Position numbers and translations under genes: made by a program. 15,280 nucleotides of DNA from Burkholderiales bacterium (GTDB lineage Bacteria; Pseudomonadota; Gammaproteobacteria; Burkholderiales; Usitatibacteraceae): the NCBI GenBank assembly GCA_025350945.1, contig JANXWW010000349.1:1-15280 (forward strand), given 5' to 3'. Positions 7,954 to 15,280 of the stretch are shown in pieces (position 1 is the stretch's first letter; each line of letters opens with the position of its first letter). The notes under the pieces are model-generated. The model was not told the DNA's origin. It ran no database searches and was given only the letters and a program-made list of their open reading frames with translations.

Positions 7954-7984
7954 GGCTGTTTCAAGCAAAAATGCTCGAAAAGCC
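7954..7984 (-). terminator. Imperfect hairpin between convergent purA and pilL
   Basis: In plus-strand order GGCT, TTTC and AGCA on the left arm pair with TGCT, GAAA and AGCC on the right arm. That makes twelve pairs with one bulged G and one A-C mismatch around an AAAA loop. The stem lies 10 bp beyond the kinase stop codon and about 120 bp beyond the purA stop. Neither strand has a T-run next to it, so it is not a classic intrinsic terminator. It may protect 3' ends or assist termination of either convergent transcript. Confidence 0.4.
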
Positions 7985-7993
7985 GCGCTCCGC

Positions 7994-10873
7994 CTAGACT
8001 TCTGCCGCTACCTTCACATTCGTCTGCATCGCTTGCCGTACCTGTTGCAATAACTCAGCATCAGTGTAAGGCTTGGTCACGTAGAAATCCACACCGGCGC
8101 GTTTGGCTTGATCGCGGTGTTTATCCATCGAGCGTGAGGTGATCATGATGATCGGCAGTTCGCGGGTATCGTCGCGACGCCGCAAATGCTCGGTGAGTTC
8201 GAGGCCGTTCATATTGGGCATTTCCAGATCGGTGCAGATTACATGCGGCTTGAAATTTTCCAGCATGCGAATTGCGTCCAGGCCATCGTTGGCACCTGCG
8301 ACTTCGTAGGCGGAATCTTCCAGCAATTGTGTGAGTGACTTGCGCACGGATAGCGAATCGTCCACCACTAGCACGCGTCGTGTTTGCTTCAACGCAGCCT
8401 GGGCCAGTTGCGCCGCCGCAGATGACACCGCGACCGGCTTGGCGAGCAGGGCGGGCACATTCAGCAGTGGCACCACCGTGCCATCACCCAATAGCGCTGC
8501 ACCTGACACGCCATGCACCTTCGGCAAATAGCGGCCCATGTTTTTTACAATCAGGTCGCGGCTGTCGACAACTTTATCCACCAGCACGGCAACGTTCGTG
8601 CCGTCCATGTGAATCAATACTTTGGGGTGTGCTTCGATGTTTTCTTTGGTCAATGCAGCACTGGGATAGCCGCTGAGTTTAGCGAGGTCAATCACATCAT
8701 GCTCAACTTCATTGAGTCGTAATTTCCACTCGCCGCCAGCATTCAAAACTTCGCCCATCAAAGGCGAAAGGGCTTGTTCGATATTGTGAATCGGAATCGC
8801 AAAAATTTGTGCGGCACTTTCAACAAGTAACGATTGCTGGGTAATGAGTGAGGCCTGAAAACGCAGCGTCACTTCACAGCCCTGGCCGAACTCGGAATGT
8901 ATTTCGACAGAACCTTTCAGCTCTTGCAAATGCGACACCACCACATCCATGCCCACGCCGCGTCCTGAAATTTCGGTCACCGCATCGCGCGTAGAAAAAC
9001 CGGGCAACAATGTCAGTCGTGCCAATTCAGCATGCGTAAAATTTTGTTCGGCACTAATGAGCCCGCTGATGAGTGCCTTGTCGCGAATGCGCGCGTAATC
9101 AAGGCCTTTGCCGTCGTCTTTGATGTGCACCATCACGCTCGAGCCTTGTCGCGTGAAATCCAGACTGATCAAGCCGCGACGAGGCTTGCCGTGTGATTCG
9201 CGCAGCGTGCCATCTTCAATGCCGTGATCAACGGCATTGCGCAAAATATGCAGCAGCGGATCGGCGAGTTTGTTCAGCACGTCGCCATCGACCAGAATAT
9301 CGCGGCCCGTAATAACGAGTTCGGCATCCTTGCCCGTTTGTTGACAAGTTTGGCGCACGTTACGCGTGAGCCGTGCGGCGAGTGATTCGACTGGCGTCAT
9401 GCGTGTTGAGATCACCTGGAATCGCAAATCTTTATTGATCTGATTTTGCTGGGTGAGATCGTGCTGGATATTGGCGACATCATCTTCGAGCGCGATGCTG
9501 ATCTCGCGCGCGTCAGCACAAACTTCAACCAGCGAGCGGGTCGCGCCATGCAATTCATTATAGCGATCAAGCTCCAGCGGATCGAACGCAGAGGCACCCT
9601 CGTCAGCACTTGGTTTGTGCAGTGACAAGCCGCGCGACAACACCATTTTTTCGAGATCGAGCACACGTTGTTGCACGCTGATATTTTGTTTGAGTAATCC
9701 CTTCGCGCGCGTGTTCGCAGTGGTGACGCGGCTTTCAAGCTGGCCTAATTTGGTGGTGAGCTCACCGACCAGACGGAACAATTCATCGACGGTTTTAATC
9801 GGCACGCGCAGGCTTGGGTCTTGTTCGCCGGTTGTTTTGGTGGGGGCTTTGGCGGGAGCTTTGCTGCTCGGTTTACCCAGTGCGCTGGGTGCAGCGATGT
9901 TGCTGGCCAGCGGCGCAATATCCACGTGCTCAATATCGCCTTCAAGCTCACCCGCCTTAATTTTGTTTGCCCACATCACCATGCTGCTCAGCACGGCGTA
10001 AGCGTTTTCAGGTTCCTCTTCCTCACCCTGCAAAAACCCCACCATCTGCGAGAGACAATCGCTCGCATCCGCCAGCGCTATGCCGATGGCACGCGGTGGC
10101 TTGATGGGATTTTGTTCAAAAAATTCCAGCACATCTTCGGTGTAATGGCCGAGCGAAGCAATACCGCGCAGGCCGACAATACTGGCGGAGCCTTTCAGCG
10201 AATGCGCAATACGTTTGGCGTTGCGGAAATCATCAACTGAGGCATTGCCGCGCGCAATGTGTGAGGTGAGTTCAGCGAACGTGGCAAGATTGCCCGGCGC
10301 TTCAACAATAAATGCGTTGTAAACATCGCGATCCGCATCTTCAGAAAGGGCAAGCGACACGTCGGTGAGCGCAACTTCAGCAGGCCTGTTGACGGCTTCC
10401 ATATCAGCCGCGAGTTCAGCGGGCAGTACAGGCTCTGTTGTCAACTGCCCGATCAATTCAATACCAACCGTTTCATCCAGCGGTTGCGGTGATGCTTGTA
10501 TGGTCAGATACTCGGCCATGGCGAGTGATGCGTCAAAGTCGGCGGGTGCCGATAAATATCCATCCACCAGCGTGGGCCATTGCCTGAGATAAGTGCTCGC
10601 CTGTTCGCGTTGCGCAGGTTCCAGCATCGCCACCGACATCAGCATCGCGTTCAGGTGCCCGCACCATGTGTTGAGCCCCGGCATGCCGAGCATTTCAGCG
10701 GTCATGCCGATACGCTCGACCTGACCCCCGTAACTTTCAAAGGCCTCCATGAATGCCGCATCTTCTGCCGATGCGCTCGCAATCGTAGCGAGCCACGTAC
10801 CAAAATCAGGACCCGCAAGCGCGAGTTCTTTTCGCATCTCGTCGAGAAATGGTGTCATCGGACTTTGAGCCAT
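7994..10873 (-). CDS. pilL: CheA/PilL-like chemosensory hybrid histidine kinase
   Basis: This is the central kinase of a Chp-type chemosensory system, which phosphorylates the response regulators under control of the receptor. Of 959 residues, 1-150 are a helical region I cannot assign, possibly a decayed Hpt. Residues 180-300 form an Hpt domain with the phospho-accepting His in AHSLKGSA (H224), followed by an Ala/Pro/Lys linker (320-350). Then come the dimerisation helices (354-383, with VPIKTVDELFRLVGEL) and an HATPase domain with HILRNAVDH (N546), DDGKG (586-590), LPGFST and GRGVGMD (637-643). A CheW-like domain (about 670-815) precedes a receiver (832-950) with DD 838-839, D882, T912 and K934 intact. 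ChpA/PilL proteins often have several Hpt domains and exceed 1500 residues, so this one is compact. The start at 10873 has only a weak ribosome-binding site. It lies 36 bp after the receptor gene. The pilL symbol is inferred from gene order. Confidence 0.9.
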   Translation of the reverse strand: MAQSPMTPFLDEMRKELALAGPDFGTWLATIASASAEDAAFMEAFESYGGQVERIGMTAEMLGMPGLNTWCGHLNAMLMSVAMLEPAQREQASTYLRQWPTLVDGYLSAPADFDASLAMAEYLTIQASPQPLDETVGIELIGQLTTEPVLPAELAADMEAVNRPAEVALTDVSLALSEDADRDVYNAFIVEAPGNLATFAELTSHIARGNASVDDFRNAKRIAHSLKGSASIVGLRGIASLGHYTEDVLEFFEQNPIKPPRAIGIALADASDCLSQMVGFLQGEEEEPENAYAVLSSMVMWANKIKAGELEGDIEHVDIAPLASNIAAPSALGKPSSKAPAKAPTKTTGEQDPSLRVPIKTVDELFRLVGELTTKLGQLESRVTTANTRAKGLLKQNISVQQRVLDLEKMVLSRGLSLHKPSADEGASAFDPLELDRYNELHGATRSLVEVCADAREISIALEDDVANIQHDLTQQNQINKDLRFQVISTRMTPVESLAARLTRNVRQTCQQTGKDAELVITGRDILVDGDVLNKLADPLLHILRNAVDHGIEDGTLRESHGKPRRGLISLDFTRQGSSVMVHIKDDGKGLDYARIRDKALISGLISAEQNFTHAELARLTLLPGFSTRDAVTEISGRGVGMDVVVSHLQELKGSVEIHSEFGQGCEVTLRFQASLITQQSLLVESAAQIFAIPIHNIEQALSPLMGEVLNAGGEWKLRLNEVEHDVIDLAKLSGYPSAALTKENIEAHPKVLIHMDGTNVAVLVDKVVDSRDLIVKNMGRYLPKVHGVSGAALLGDGTVVPLLNVPALLAKPVAVSSAAAQLAQAALKQTRRVLVVDDSLSVRKSLTQLLEDSAYEVAGANDGLDAIRMLENFKPHVICTDLEMPNMNGLELTEHLRRRDDTRELPIIMITSRSMDKHRDQAKRAGVDFYVTKPYTDAELLQQVRQAMQTNVKVAAEV

Positions 10874-10909
10874 GGCGACTATTTCTTTTTATTTAATGAT
10901 GATGAACAA

Positions 10910-13165
10910 TCAAGATTGAACTAAAGCAGGCAGCTTGAACACAGATACAGATTCCACCAGCTTTTGCGAGGCGGTCACCAAGCTTGAGGTAACCTGATTC
11001 TGCGCGTTTAATTGCTCCGCTGTTTTTTCGGTTGACTCGGTAATTTCGCCCGCACCCACGCGCAAACTTTCAACCAGCTTCATTTGGCTTAAAGAGCTTT
11101 CGGCAATGTTTTGCACCAGTTGTACCAATCGTTCGGTGGTGGCGCGCGTTTCGCGCATTTTGTCGCCAGACACCCGCGCCATTTCTGAGCCTTGCACCAC
11201 CTGATCAATGGTTTTGTTCACGGTTGCGATCGTGTCATTGGTTTCGATTTGGATGTTTTGCACCAGACTGGCAATCTGTGCGGTCGCCTGACGGGAGTTC
11301 TCGGCCAGTCGTTGCACCTCTTCAGCCACCACCGCAAAACCACGGCCCGCATCACCCGCCATCGCGGCCTGCATGGATGCGTTGAGTGACAGCACATGTG
11401 TGCGTTCAGAAATCGTGTTGATCAGGCCCACAATTTGCGAAATCTCCTGCGAGCGTTCGCCGAGGCGTTTGATTCGTTTTTCCATTTCAGAAATCGTATC
11501 GCGAATCGCATCCATGCCACGCACCGTGCTTTGCACCGTGTTCATCGCGTTCTCGGTGGAAGTTGATGCATCGGACGCCGCGCGGTTGGAGCTTTGTGCG
11601 AGTTCCGCAACCTTGCCCATACCGTCGGTTGCGAGCTGCAAATTGGCTACCAGCTTTTCTACCGTGATGCGTTCAGCCGTCGCCTGTTCGCTCACCGCGT
11701 CGGACTGCGCTTTCACGCGCTTGGAGGCGTGCTCGACCACGCCTGCGATCTTGCTCACGTCGCGTAAAACGGAGGTGGTGGCATCAGTCAGCTGGTTTAC
11801 CGAGTCACCGAGCGTGCCGATAATATCTTCAGTCACCGTTGCACGAACCGTCAAATCTTTTTGCGACAAATCAGCCACGGTACCGAGCAAGCCGATCACG
11901 GAGTTGTTGAGTGTATCGTTTTCTTTTTCCGCCTTTACCTGCGCCGCAACACGTTCTTGCAGCAGTGAATTCACCGTACGTCCTAGGTCACCCACTTCGT
12001 CTTTTGACGTTACCGCAGACAAAGCTTCGAAATCGCCGCCGCGCACTTTCTCAACCGATTTTTGCAGTGCGTTAACTGTACCGGTAATGTTGCGCACAAC
12101 GAAATATCCGATCAATGCGCCGAGTGCCACGAATGCCAAAACAAGTCCAGAAATCAGCAGTTGGAATTGACGATGACCGCCTGCACTAGTGTTTAATTCT
12201 TCGCCCAACACATCCAGCGCCAGATCATTGAGATTGGCAACGGAGTTCATTGATTTTGTGTACTGACCAAAGTATTCACCTGATGTTGCTGTCGGTGCCG
12301 ATCCTGACAAAAACTGTTTACGGGTCAGGAATGGAAGATCTTTTTGAGCGTCGGTTGCTGTTGCTAAATCCGCTTGCAACCTCGTGCCGATGCGTGGCAT
12401 TTCCTTGAAGGCTTTAGCAAGGAAGTTATTTGAGTTATTTGCAAAATAATTCTGTAAATCCAGAACGACCTGTAGGCGTATGCGATCTTCAGACGAAAAG
12501 GGGCTTGCTCGTGAAGCATCACTTTTCACCGCTGCTGGGTCTGCTCGGTTGACCAACGCATTTTGCAGAAGTGCGGCACCCAATCCGCGCGCCTGACCCA
12601 GAAACTCATAATCTTTCGGCAGCTCGATCACGCCAGCCTGAACCATGAAGTAAGTGTGGGCATCCGGATCAAATGACATGAGCGACGTGTCAGATAACAA
12701 TTCAATAAAGCTTGTCACGCGTTTGATCAACGCGGTGTGCGCGTCAAAATTGAAGGTATACGACGCTGCCTTGTTAGCCGATTCCGCAGCAACACTCGAC
12801 CATTCCTTTTTGAGTTTTTCCCACTCGACCGTTACACTAGATTCGCCAAATTCAACCAGCTTCTCATCTACTTTTTTCAGTAATTCATTAATTTCCGCTG
12901 TTTTGGGTGCCAGTGCGGTAGCGCTGTCCGCATTTCCCAATGCGGCGGCGGTTGAAAGACCGCGGTGTGCAGCAAGCTGTTGTGCCACCTTGATGACGGC
13001 GCGCACTGGCTCGATACCAGAGATTTCCTTTTTCGCAAAGTCAATTTTGCCTTGCTGGGCGGTATAGAACTGATAAAACGGGAACGCCGTCATCAGCAAC
13101 GCAATCAAGGCAAGAATACCGAGCTTCGGGCCCAATTTCAGGTTATCTAATATTGAAAATTTCAT
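10910..13165 (-). CDS. pilJ: PilJ-like methyl-accepting chemotaxis receptor
   Basis: This is a membrane receptor that should sense a signal in the periplasm and control the linked CheA/PilL kinase through the CheW-like protein. The 751 residues show a first transmembrane helix at about 14-34, then a roughly 300-residue helical periplasmic part starting IEPVRAVIKVAQQLAAHRGL. A second transmembrane helix follows at about 334-358, a HAMP domain (355-408) with SKDEVGDLGRTVNSLL, a second HAMP-like stretch (415-465), and a long coiled-coil signalling domain (490-740). The hairpin tip is ISERTHVLSLNASMQAAMAG followed by DAGRGFAVVAEEVQRLAE (586-622), close to PilJ style. There is no CheR-tethering pentapeptide at the C-terminus. 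GGGAG seven bases before the ATG at 13165 is a strong ribosome-binding site. The periplasmic ligand is unknown. Confidence 0.9.
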   Translation of the reverse strand: MKFSILDNLKLGPKLGILALIALLMTAFPFYQFYTAQQGKIDFAKKEISGIEPVRAVIKVAQQLAAHRGLSTAAALGNADSATALAPKTAEINELLKKVDEKLVEFGESSVTVEWEKLKKEWSSVAAESANKAASYTFNFDAHTALIKRVTSFIELLSDTSLMSFDPDAHTYFMVQAGVIELPKDYEFLGQARGLGAALLQNALVNRADPAAVKSDASRASPFSSEDRIRLQVVLDLQNYFANNSNNFLAKAFKEMPRIGTRLQADLATATDAQKDLPFLTRKQFLSGSAPTATSGEYFGQYTKSMNSVANLNDLALDVLGEELNTSAGGHRQFQLLISGLVLAFVALGALIGYFVVRNITGTVNALQKSVEKVRGGDFEALSAVTSKDEVGDLGRTVNSLLQERVAAQVKAEKENDTLNNSVIGLLGTVADLSQKDLTVRATVTEDIIGTLGDSVNQLTDATTSVLRDVSKIAGVVEHASKRVKAQSDAVSEQATAERITVEKLVANLQLATDGMGKVAELAQSSNRAASDASTSTENAMNTVQSTVRGMDAIRDTISEMEKRIKRLGERSQEISQIVGLINTISERTHVLSLNASMQAAMAGDAGRGFAVVAEEVQRLAENSRQATAQIASLVQNIQIETNDTIATVNKTIDQVVQGSEMARVSGDKMRETRATTERLVQLVQNIAESSLSQMKLVESLRVGAGEITESTEKTAEQLNAQNQVTSSLVTASQKLVESVSVFKLPALVQS

Positions 13166-13237
13166 TTTTTAACTCCCAATAAATCTTTGTTTTGTGTTGA
13201 AGTTGTGCCGAGGCTAATTTGGAACAAAATCGGATGA

Positions 13238-13846
13238 CTACTTTGCAGCAAAACGGCGCGCGAAGGTTTCAAAAAACCGTTGATGGTCAAACTCCATCCA
13301 GACGGTGTATTGATCGCTTTGATTACCTTGTTCACGGTATGCTGCCGTTGAGAAGCGCGCCATACGAGGATGACCCAGATCGACTGAAACGGCATCGTTC
13401 GGCGAGAAACGTTTGCGAACGGGCAGGCCATCGATGATCACGCCAATCGCTTCATCGCCATAGCCCAGCACCAGCAGCATGGCGGTCGCTTTGGGATCAT
13501 GCGTTACATTGAACCAGCGCGCGAGTTCGAATACTGGCACAACGTTACCATGCAGATTAGCCAGTCCTTTAACGCCATCTGGCGCGCCTGGCAGGCGATA
13601 AATGGATGGCATCACCGTAAGCTCACTCGTGGCATCAAATTTCGCAAGAATTCGCAAGTCACCGACCCGGTATCCTTGGCGCTCGATCAGGTCGTCTTTG
13701 TGTTCGACTGCGTTCTGGCGTGCGTTGATTTCTTCAAACAATCGCGTTTGCGCATCGGACATTCCCGATATGTCAGGCAACTGCGTGGACAGCGGTACAG
13801 AAAGCTGTGCAGAAGTCTTGGGCGATGAAGTGGGGCTGGCGCTCAT
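13238..13846 (-). CDS. pilI: CheW/PilI-like coupling protein
   Basis: This protein should link the PilJ-like receptor to the PilL-like kinase in the signalling array. The start chosen gives 202 residues. About 55 form an N-terminal extension (Ser/Thr/Pro-rich, then a helical stretch with MSDAQTRLFEEINARQNA), and the CheW domain follows. The domain is recognisable from VMPSIYRLPGAPDGVKGLAN and LHGNVVPVFELARWFNV, then LLVLGYGDEAIGVIIDGLP. The frame is open further upstream, but those codons overlap the end of the preceding regulator gene, so I took the ATG at 13846, 17 bp after that stop codon. Its ribosome-binding site is weak, which suggests translation coupled to the upstream gene. The 72-bp gap to the receptor gene shows no clear promoter. 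The pilI symbol follows from order (regulators, CheW, receptor, kinase). Confidence 0.88.
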   Translation of the reverse strand: MSASPTSSPKTSAQLSVPLSTQLPDISGMSDAQTRLFEEINARQNAVEHKDDLIERQGYRVGDLRILAKFDATSELTVMPSIYRLPGAPDGVKGLANLHGNVVPVFELARWFNVTHDPKATAMLLVLGYGDEAIGVIIDGLPVRKRFSPNDAVSVDLGHPRMARFSTAAYREQGNQSDQYTVWMEFDHQRFFETFARRFAAK

Positions 13847-13863
13847 GGTGGTGTCATGCTCAA

Positions 13864-14226
13864 TCAGATTGAGCGCAGATGCTCGAGAATTTGATCCGGT
13901 GTGTAGGGCTTGCTCACAAAGCCGTTGGCACCCTGCATCTGTGCCCACAACTTGTCAGCTTTCTGATTTTTGCCGGTCACCAGAACAATCGGAATCAATT
14001 TTGTATCCGCATCCTTTTTCAGTTCACGCATTGCGGCAAAGCCGTCCATTTCCGGCATGTTGACATCCAGAAAAATGATGCTGGGTTTTTCGGCTTTGGC
14101 TTTAACCACGGCCTCTTTGCCGTTAATGGCGGTGGACACGATATGTCCTTCGGCAGAAACGATTTTTTCGATGTTGAGCAAATCAGCGCTTACGTCATCA
14201 ACGCACAACACTTTTTTAAACGCCAT
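13864..14226 (-). CDS. pilH: PilH-like single-domain response regulator (second copy)
   Basis: This is a stand-alone CheY-type receiver of 120 residues with no output domain, expected to take phosphate from the PilL-like kinase and act on pilus motors or as a phosphate sink. All receiver residues are present: acidic pair D10-D11, phospho-accepting D54 in FLDVNMPEMDG, T84 and K106. The segment NQKADKLWAQMQGANGFVSKP matches the style of PilH, in which a tryptophan and a Q-G pair precede the conserved lysine. GGAG is well placed before the ATG at 14226. By my count it is identical at 66 of 120 positions to the regulator encoded directly upstream, so the two look like a tandem duplication that has diverged. 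Which of them is the true PilH counterpart cannot be decided here. Confidence 0.88.
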   Translation of the reverse strand: MAFKKVLCVDDVSADLLNIEKIVSAEGHIVSTAINGKEAVVKAKAEKPSIIFLDVNMPEMDGFAAMRELKKDADTKLIPIVLVTGKNQKADKLWAQMQGANGFVSKPYTPDQILEHLRSI

Positions 14227-14267
14227 GGTATTACTCCAGATAATTAATCAGGAAAAAATTTTTATGA

Positions 14268-14630
14268 CTAGAATTTATTGACTTCAGTGAGCACGGCAGC
14301 TTCATTGATCGGTTTGGGTACAAAGCCTTTGCCACCCTGCATTTTTGCCCATAACTGATCCGCCTTCTGTGATTTGCTCGACACAAAAACAACCGGAATA
14401 TCTTTGGTCGCCGGGTCCTTTTGCAGTTCGCGCATGACGGCAAAACCGTCCATATCCGGCATCACGATATCAAGGAAAATCAGGTCAGGCTTTTCGCTTT
14501 TCGCCCGGATAATGGCTTCGCGTCCGCCGGTGGCGGCAATCACGTGCACATTGGCACCTGAAACTATTTTCTGAATCATGGTCAGGTCGGCGGCGGCGTC
14601 ATCAACACACAGTACTTTGGCTACAGTCAT
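14268..14630 (-). CDS. PilH-like single-domain response regulator (first copy)
   Basis: This is a stand-alone receiver of 120 residues, the first complete gene of the cluster. The receiver residues D10-D11, D54 (IFLDIVMPDMDG), S84 and K106 are all in place, so it should be phosphorylatable. The stretch SQKADQLWAKMQGGKGFVPKP mirrors the neighbouring regulator 41 bp downstream. The frame opens 12 codons earlier, but AGGA seven bases before the ATG at 14630 and the alignment of MTVAKVLCVDD with its neighbour support this start. Given its place before the PilH-like gene it might fill the PilG role, but its sequence is closer to PilH. I therefore leave the symbol empty. Confidence 0.88.
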   Translation of the reverse strand: MTVAKVLCVDDAAADLTMIQKIVSGANVHVIAATGGREAIIRAKSEKPDLIFLDIVMPDMDGFAVMRELQKDPATKDIPVVFVSSKSQKADQLWAKMQGGKGFVPKPINEAAVLTEVNKF

Positions 14631-14698
14631 TTTGATTCCTTTTTCTCTTTGGCAAACAACCGACATGTGAAGGCGTTTTGAATTGTCGAATAATGATT

Positions 14699-14727
14699 GT
14701 TATACGTTGGTCGGCAGCGATTTACAG
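14699..14727 (-). promoter_or_regulatory. Possible promoter of the regulator-receptor-kinase cluster
   Basis: The 112-bp gap before the first PilH-like gene is AT-rich and is the largest in the cluster, so it is the likeliest place for a promoter. On the minus strand TATAAC (14704-14699) is a good -10 hexamer, but the -35 candidate CTGTAA (14727-14722), 17 bases upstream, is poor. The call rests on inspection only. Confidence 0.22.
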
Positions 14728-14742
14728 TTAAATTAATCACCA

Positions 14743-15280
14743 TTAGAAATGTTTGGGTAAAAATCTGACAATTGTTTCGAGCAGTTTTTCTTCATCAACC
14801 GGCTTTGTTAAATAGGCATCGCACCCTGCCATCGCACCGCGAATTTTATCGAATGGTGACCTTTTGCTGGTGAGCATGACCACGTGTGTTTTTCCCTGCG
14901 CTTTTTTGCTTTTGATGAGCTTGCAAACCTGATAGCCATCAATGCCCGGCATCACCACATCCAGAAATATACAAGCATAGCGTCGATGCCCGGTGAGACC
15001 GACAGCTTGTTCGCCAGATTCTGCGTAATCGACATTGAAATTAAAGGGTGCCAGTTTGCTGCGCATGAATTCGCGTACTGTGAGATTGTCATCGACCACC
15101 AGCACCCAATCAGCGGGCGGTGAATCCACGGCTGCTTCGGGAACAGCCGGAATGGGCGGCGGCATCAATGGTGTCAATCGCGTTGCAGGCGATGGTGCCA
15201 CGATGCGTGAGGAAACAGTGGTGCGCAGATCCGGAAACGAAGTGGGCGCAGGTGTTGTTACTGGCGCTGATATTGGTGGC
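14743..15280 (-). CDS. Receiver-domain protein with proline-rich linker, N-terminus beyond the right edge
   Basis: The frame is open from the right edge of the window to the stop at 14743, giving 178 visible codons. A GTG at 15201 is possible but internal-looking, because the 26 codons before it continue the same Pro/Ala/Thr/Ser-rich composition. Visible residues 1-55 form a flexible linker (TTPAPTSFPD, later PLMPPPIPAVPEAA). A complete receiver follows, with DD at 63-64, D107 in FLDVVMPGIDGYQ, T137 and K159. The segment SPFDKIRGAMAGCDAYLTKP resembles PilG more than PilH. The gene could be a PilG-like regulator fused to an unknown N-terminal module, or a separate multi-domain regulator. Its same-strand position ahead of the PilH-like genes suggests it belongs to the same pathway. 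Confidence 0.85.
   Translation of the reverse strand, partial: PPISAPVTTPAPTSFPDLRTTVSSRIVAPSPATRLTPLMPPPIPAVPEAAVDSPPADWVLVVDDNLTVREFMRSKLAPFNFNVDYAESGEQAVGLTGHRRYACIFLDVVMPGIDGYQVCKLIKSKKAQGKTHVVMLTSKRSPFDKIRGAMAGCDAYLTKPVDEEKLLETIVRFLPKHF

Noticed and set aside
7914..7997. Small 27-codon frame with an AAGGGG motif upstream, between purA and the kinase gene
   Set aside because: It overlaps the hairpin and the stop codon of the opposite gene, has no recognisable features, and the codon content is what the hairpin sequence gives by chance.
11373..12170. Long plus-strand open frame (265 codons) inside the receptor gene
   Set aside because: It lies opposite the well-supported signalling domain of the receptor. 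Its product is Ser/Thr-rich, low in complexity and matches no family, as expected from the antisense of a coding region.

Overview
The window looks like chromosomal DNA of a betaproteobacterium of moderate GC content, probably from the Burkholderiales/Nitrosomonadales breadth. This rests on gene content, not on a search. The order der-hfq-hflX-hflK-hflC-hisZ-purA is the usual housekeeping block of that class. HisZ (the short form of the ATP phosphoribosyltransferase system) sits directly in front of purA, and the Hfq rim reads RKEH, which I associate with betaproteobacteria, where E. coli has RRER. No genus can be assigned from the sequence alone.

Left part (1-7833, all plus strand). The window opens inside der (ribosome-assembly GTPase), just after the Walker A lysine of its second G domain. 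A 274-bp AT-rich gap with a possible promoter precedes hfq. A 238-bp gap with a short degenerate tandem repeat and a weak terminator-like hairpin separates hfq from hflX. hflX, hflK and hflC are close together: a ribosome-splitting GTPase and the two SPFH subunits that hold FtsH in the inner membrane. A good intrinsic terminator follows hflC. hisZ and purA then form a tight pair, with 9 bp between them and the purA ribosome-binding site at the hisZ stop codon. They serve histidine and AMP synthesis.

Right part (7994-15280, all minus strand). A chemosensory cluster points towards purA. In transcription order it encodes a receiver-domain protein that runs off the right edge, two PilH-like single-domain response regulators in tandem, a CheW/PilI-like coupling protein, a PilJ-like methyl-accepting receptor, and a CheA/PilL-like hybrid histidine kinase with one recognisable Hpt site and a C-terminal receiver. 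Order and sequence style match the pilG-pilH-pilI-pilJ-chpA systems that control type IV pili and, in some bacteria, cAMP. No cheR or cheB gene is visible, and the slot between receptor and kinase is only 36 bp. An imperfect hairpin without a T-run lies between the convergent purA and kinase genes.

No RNA genes, mobile elements or CRISPR arrays were seen. The most unusual points are the duplicated PilH-like regulators, the compact kinase, the proline-rich linker joined to the edge receiver domain, the repeat behind hfq, and the uncertain N-terminal extension of HflK. I do not see a clearly new class of system; the chemosensory cluster is a reduced or variant form of a known one.
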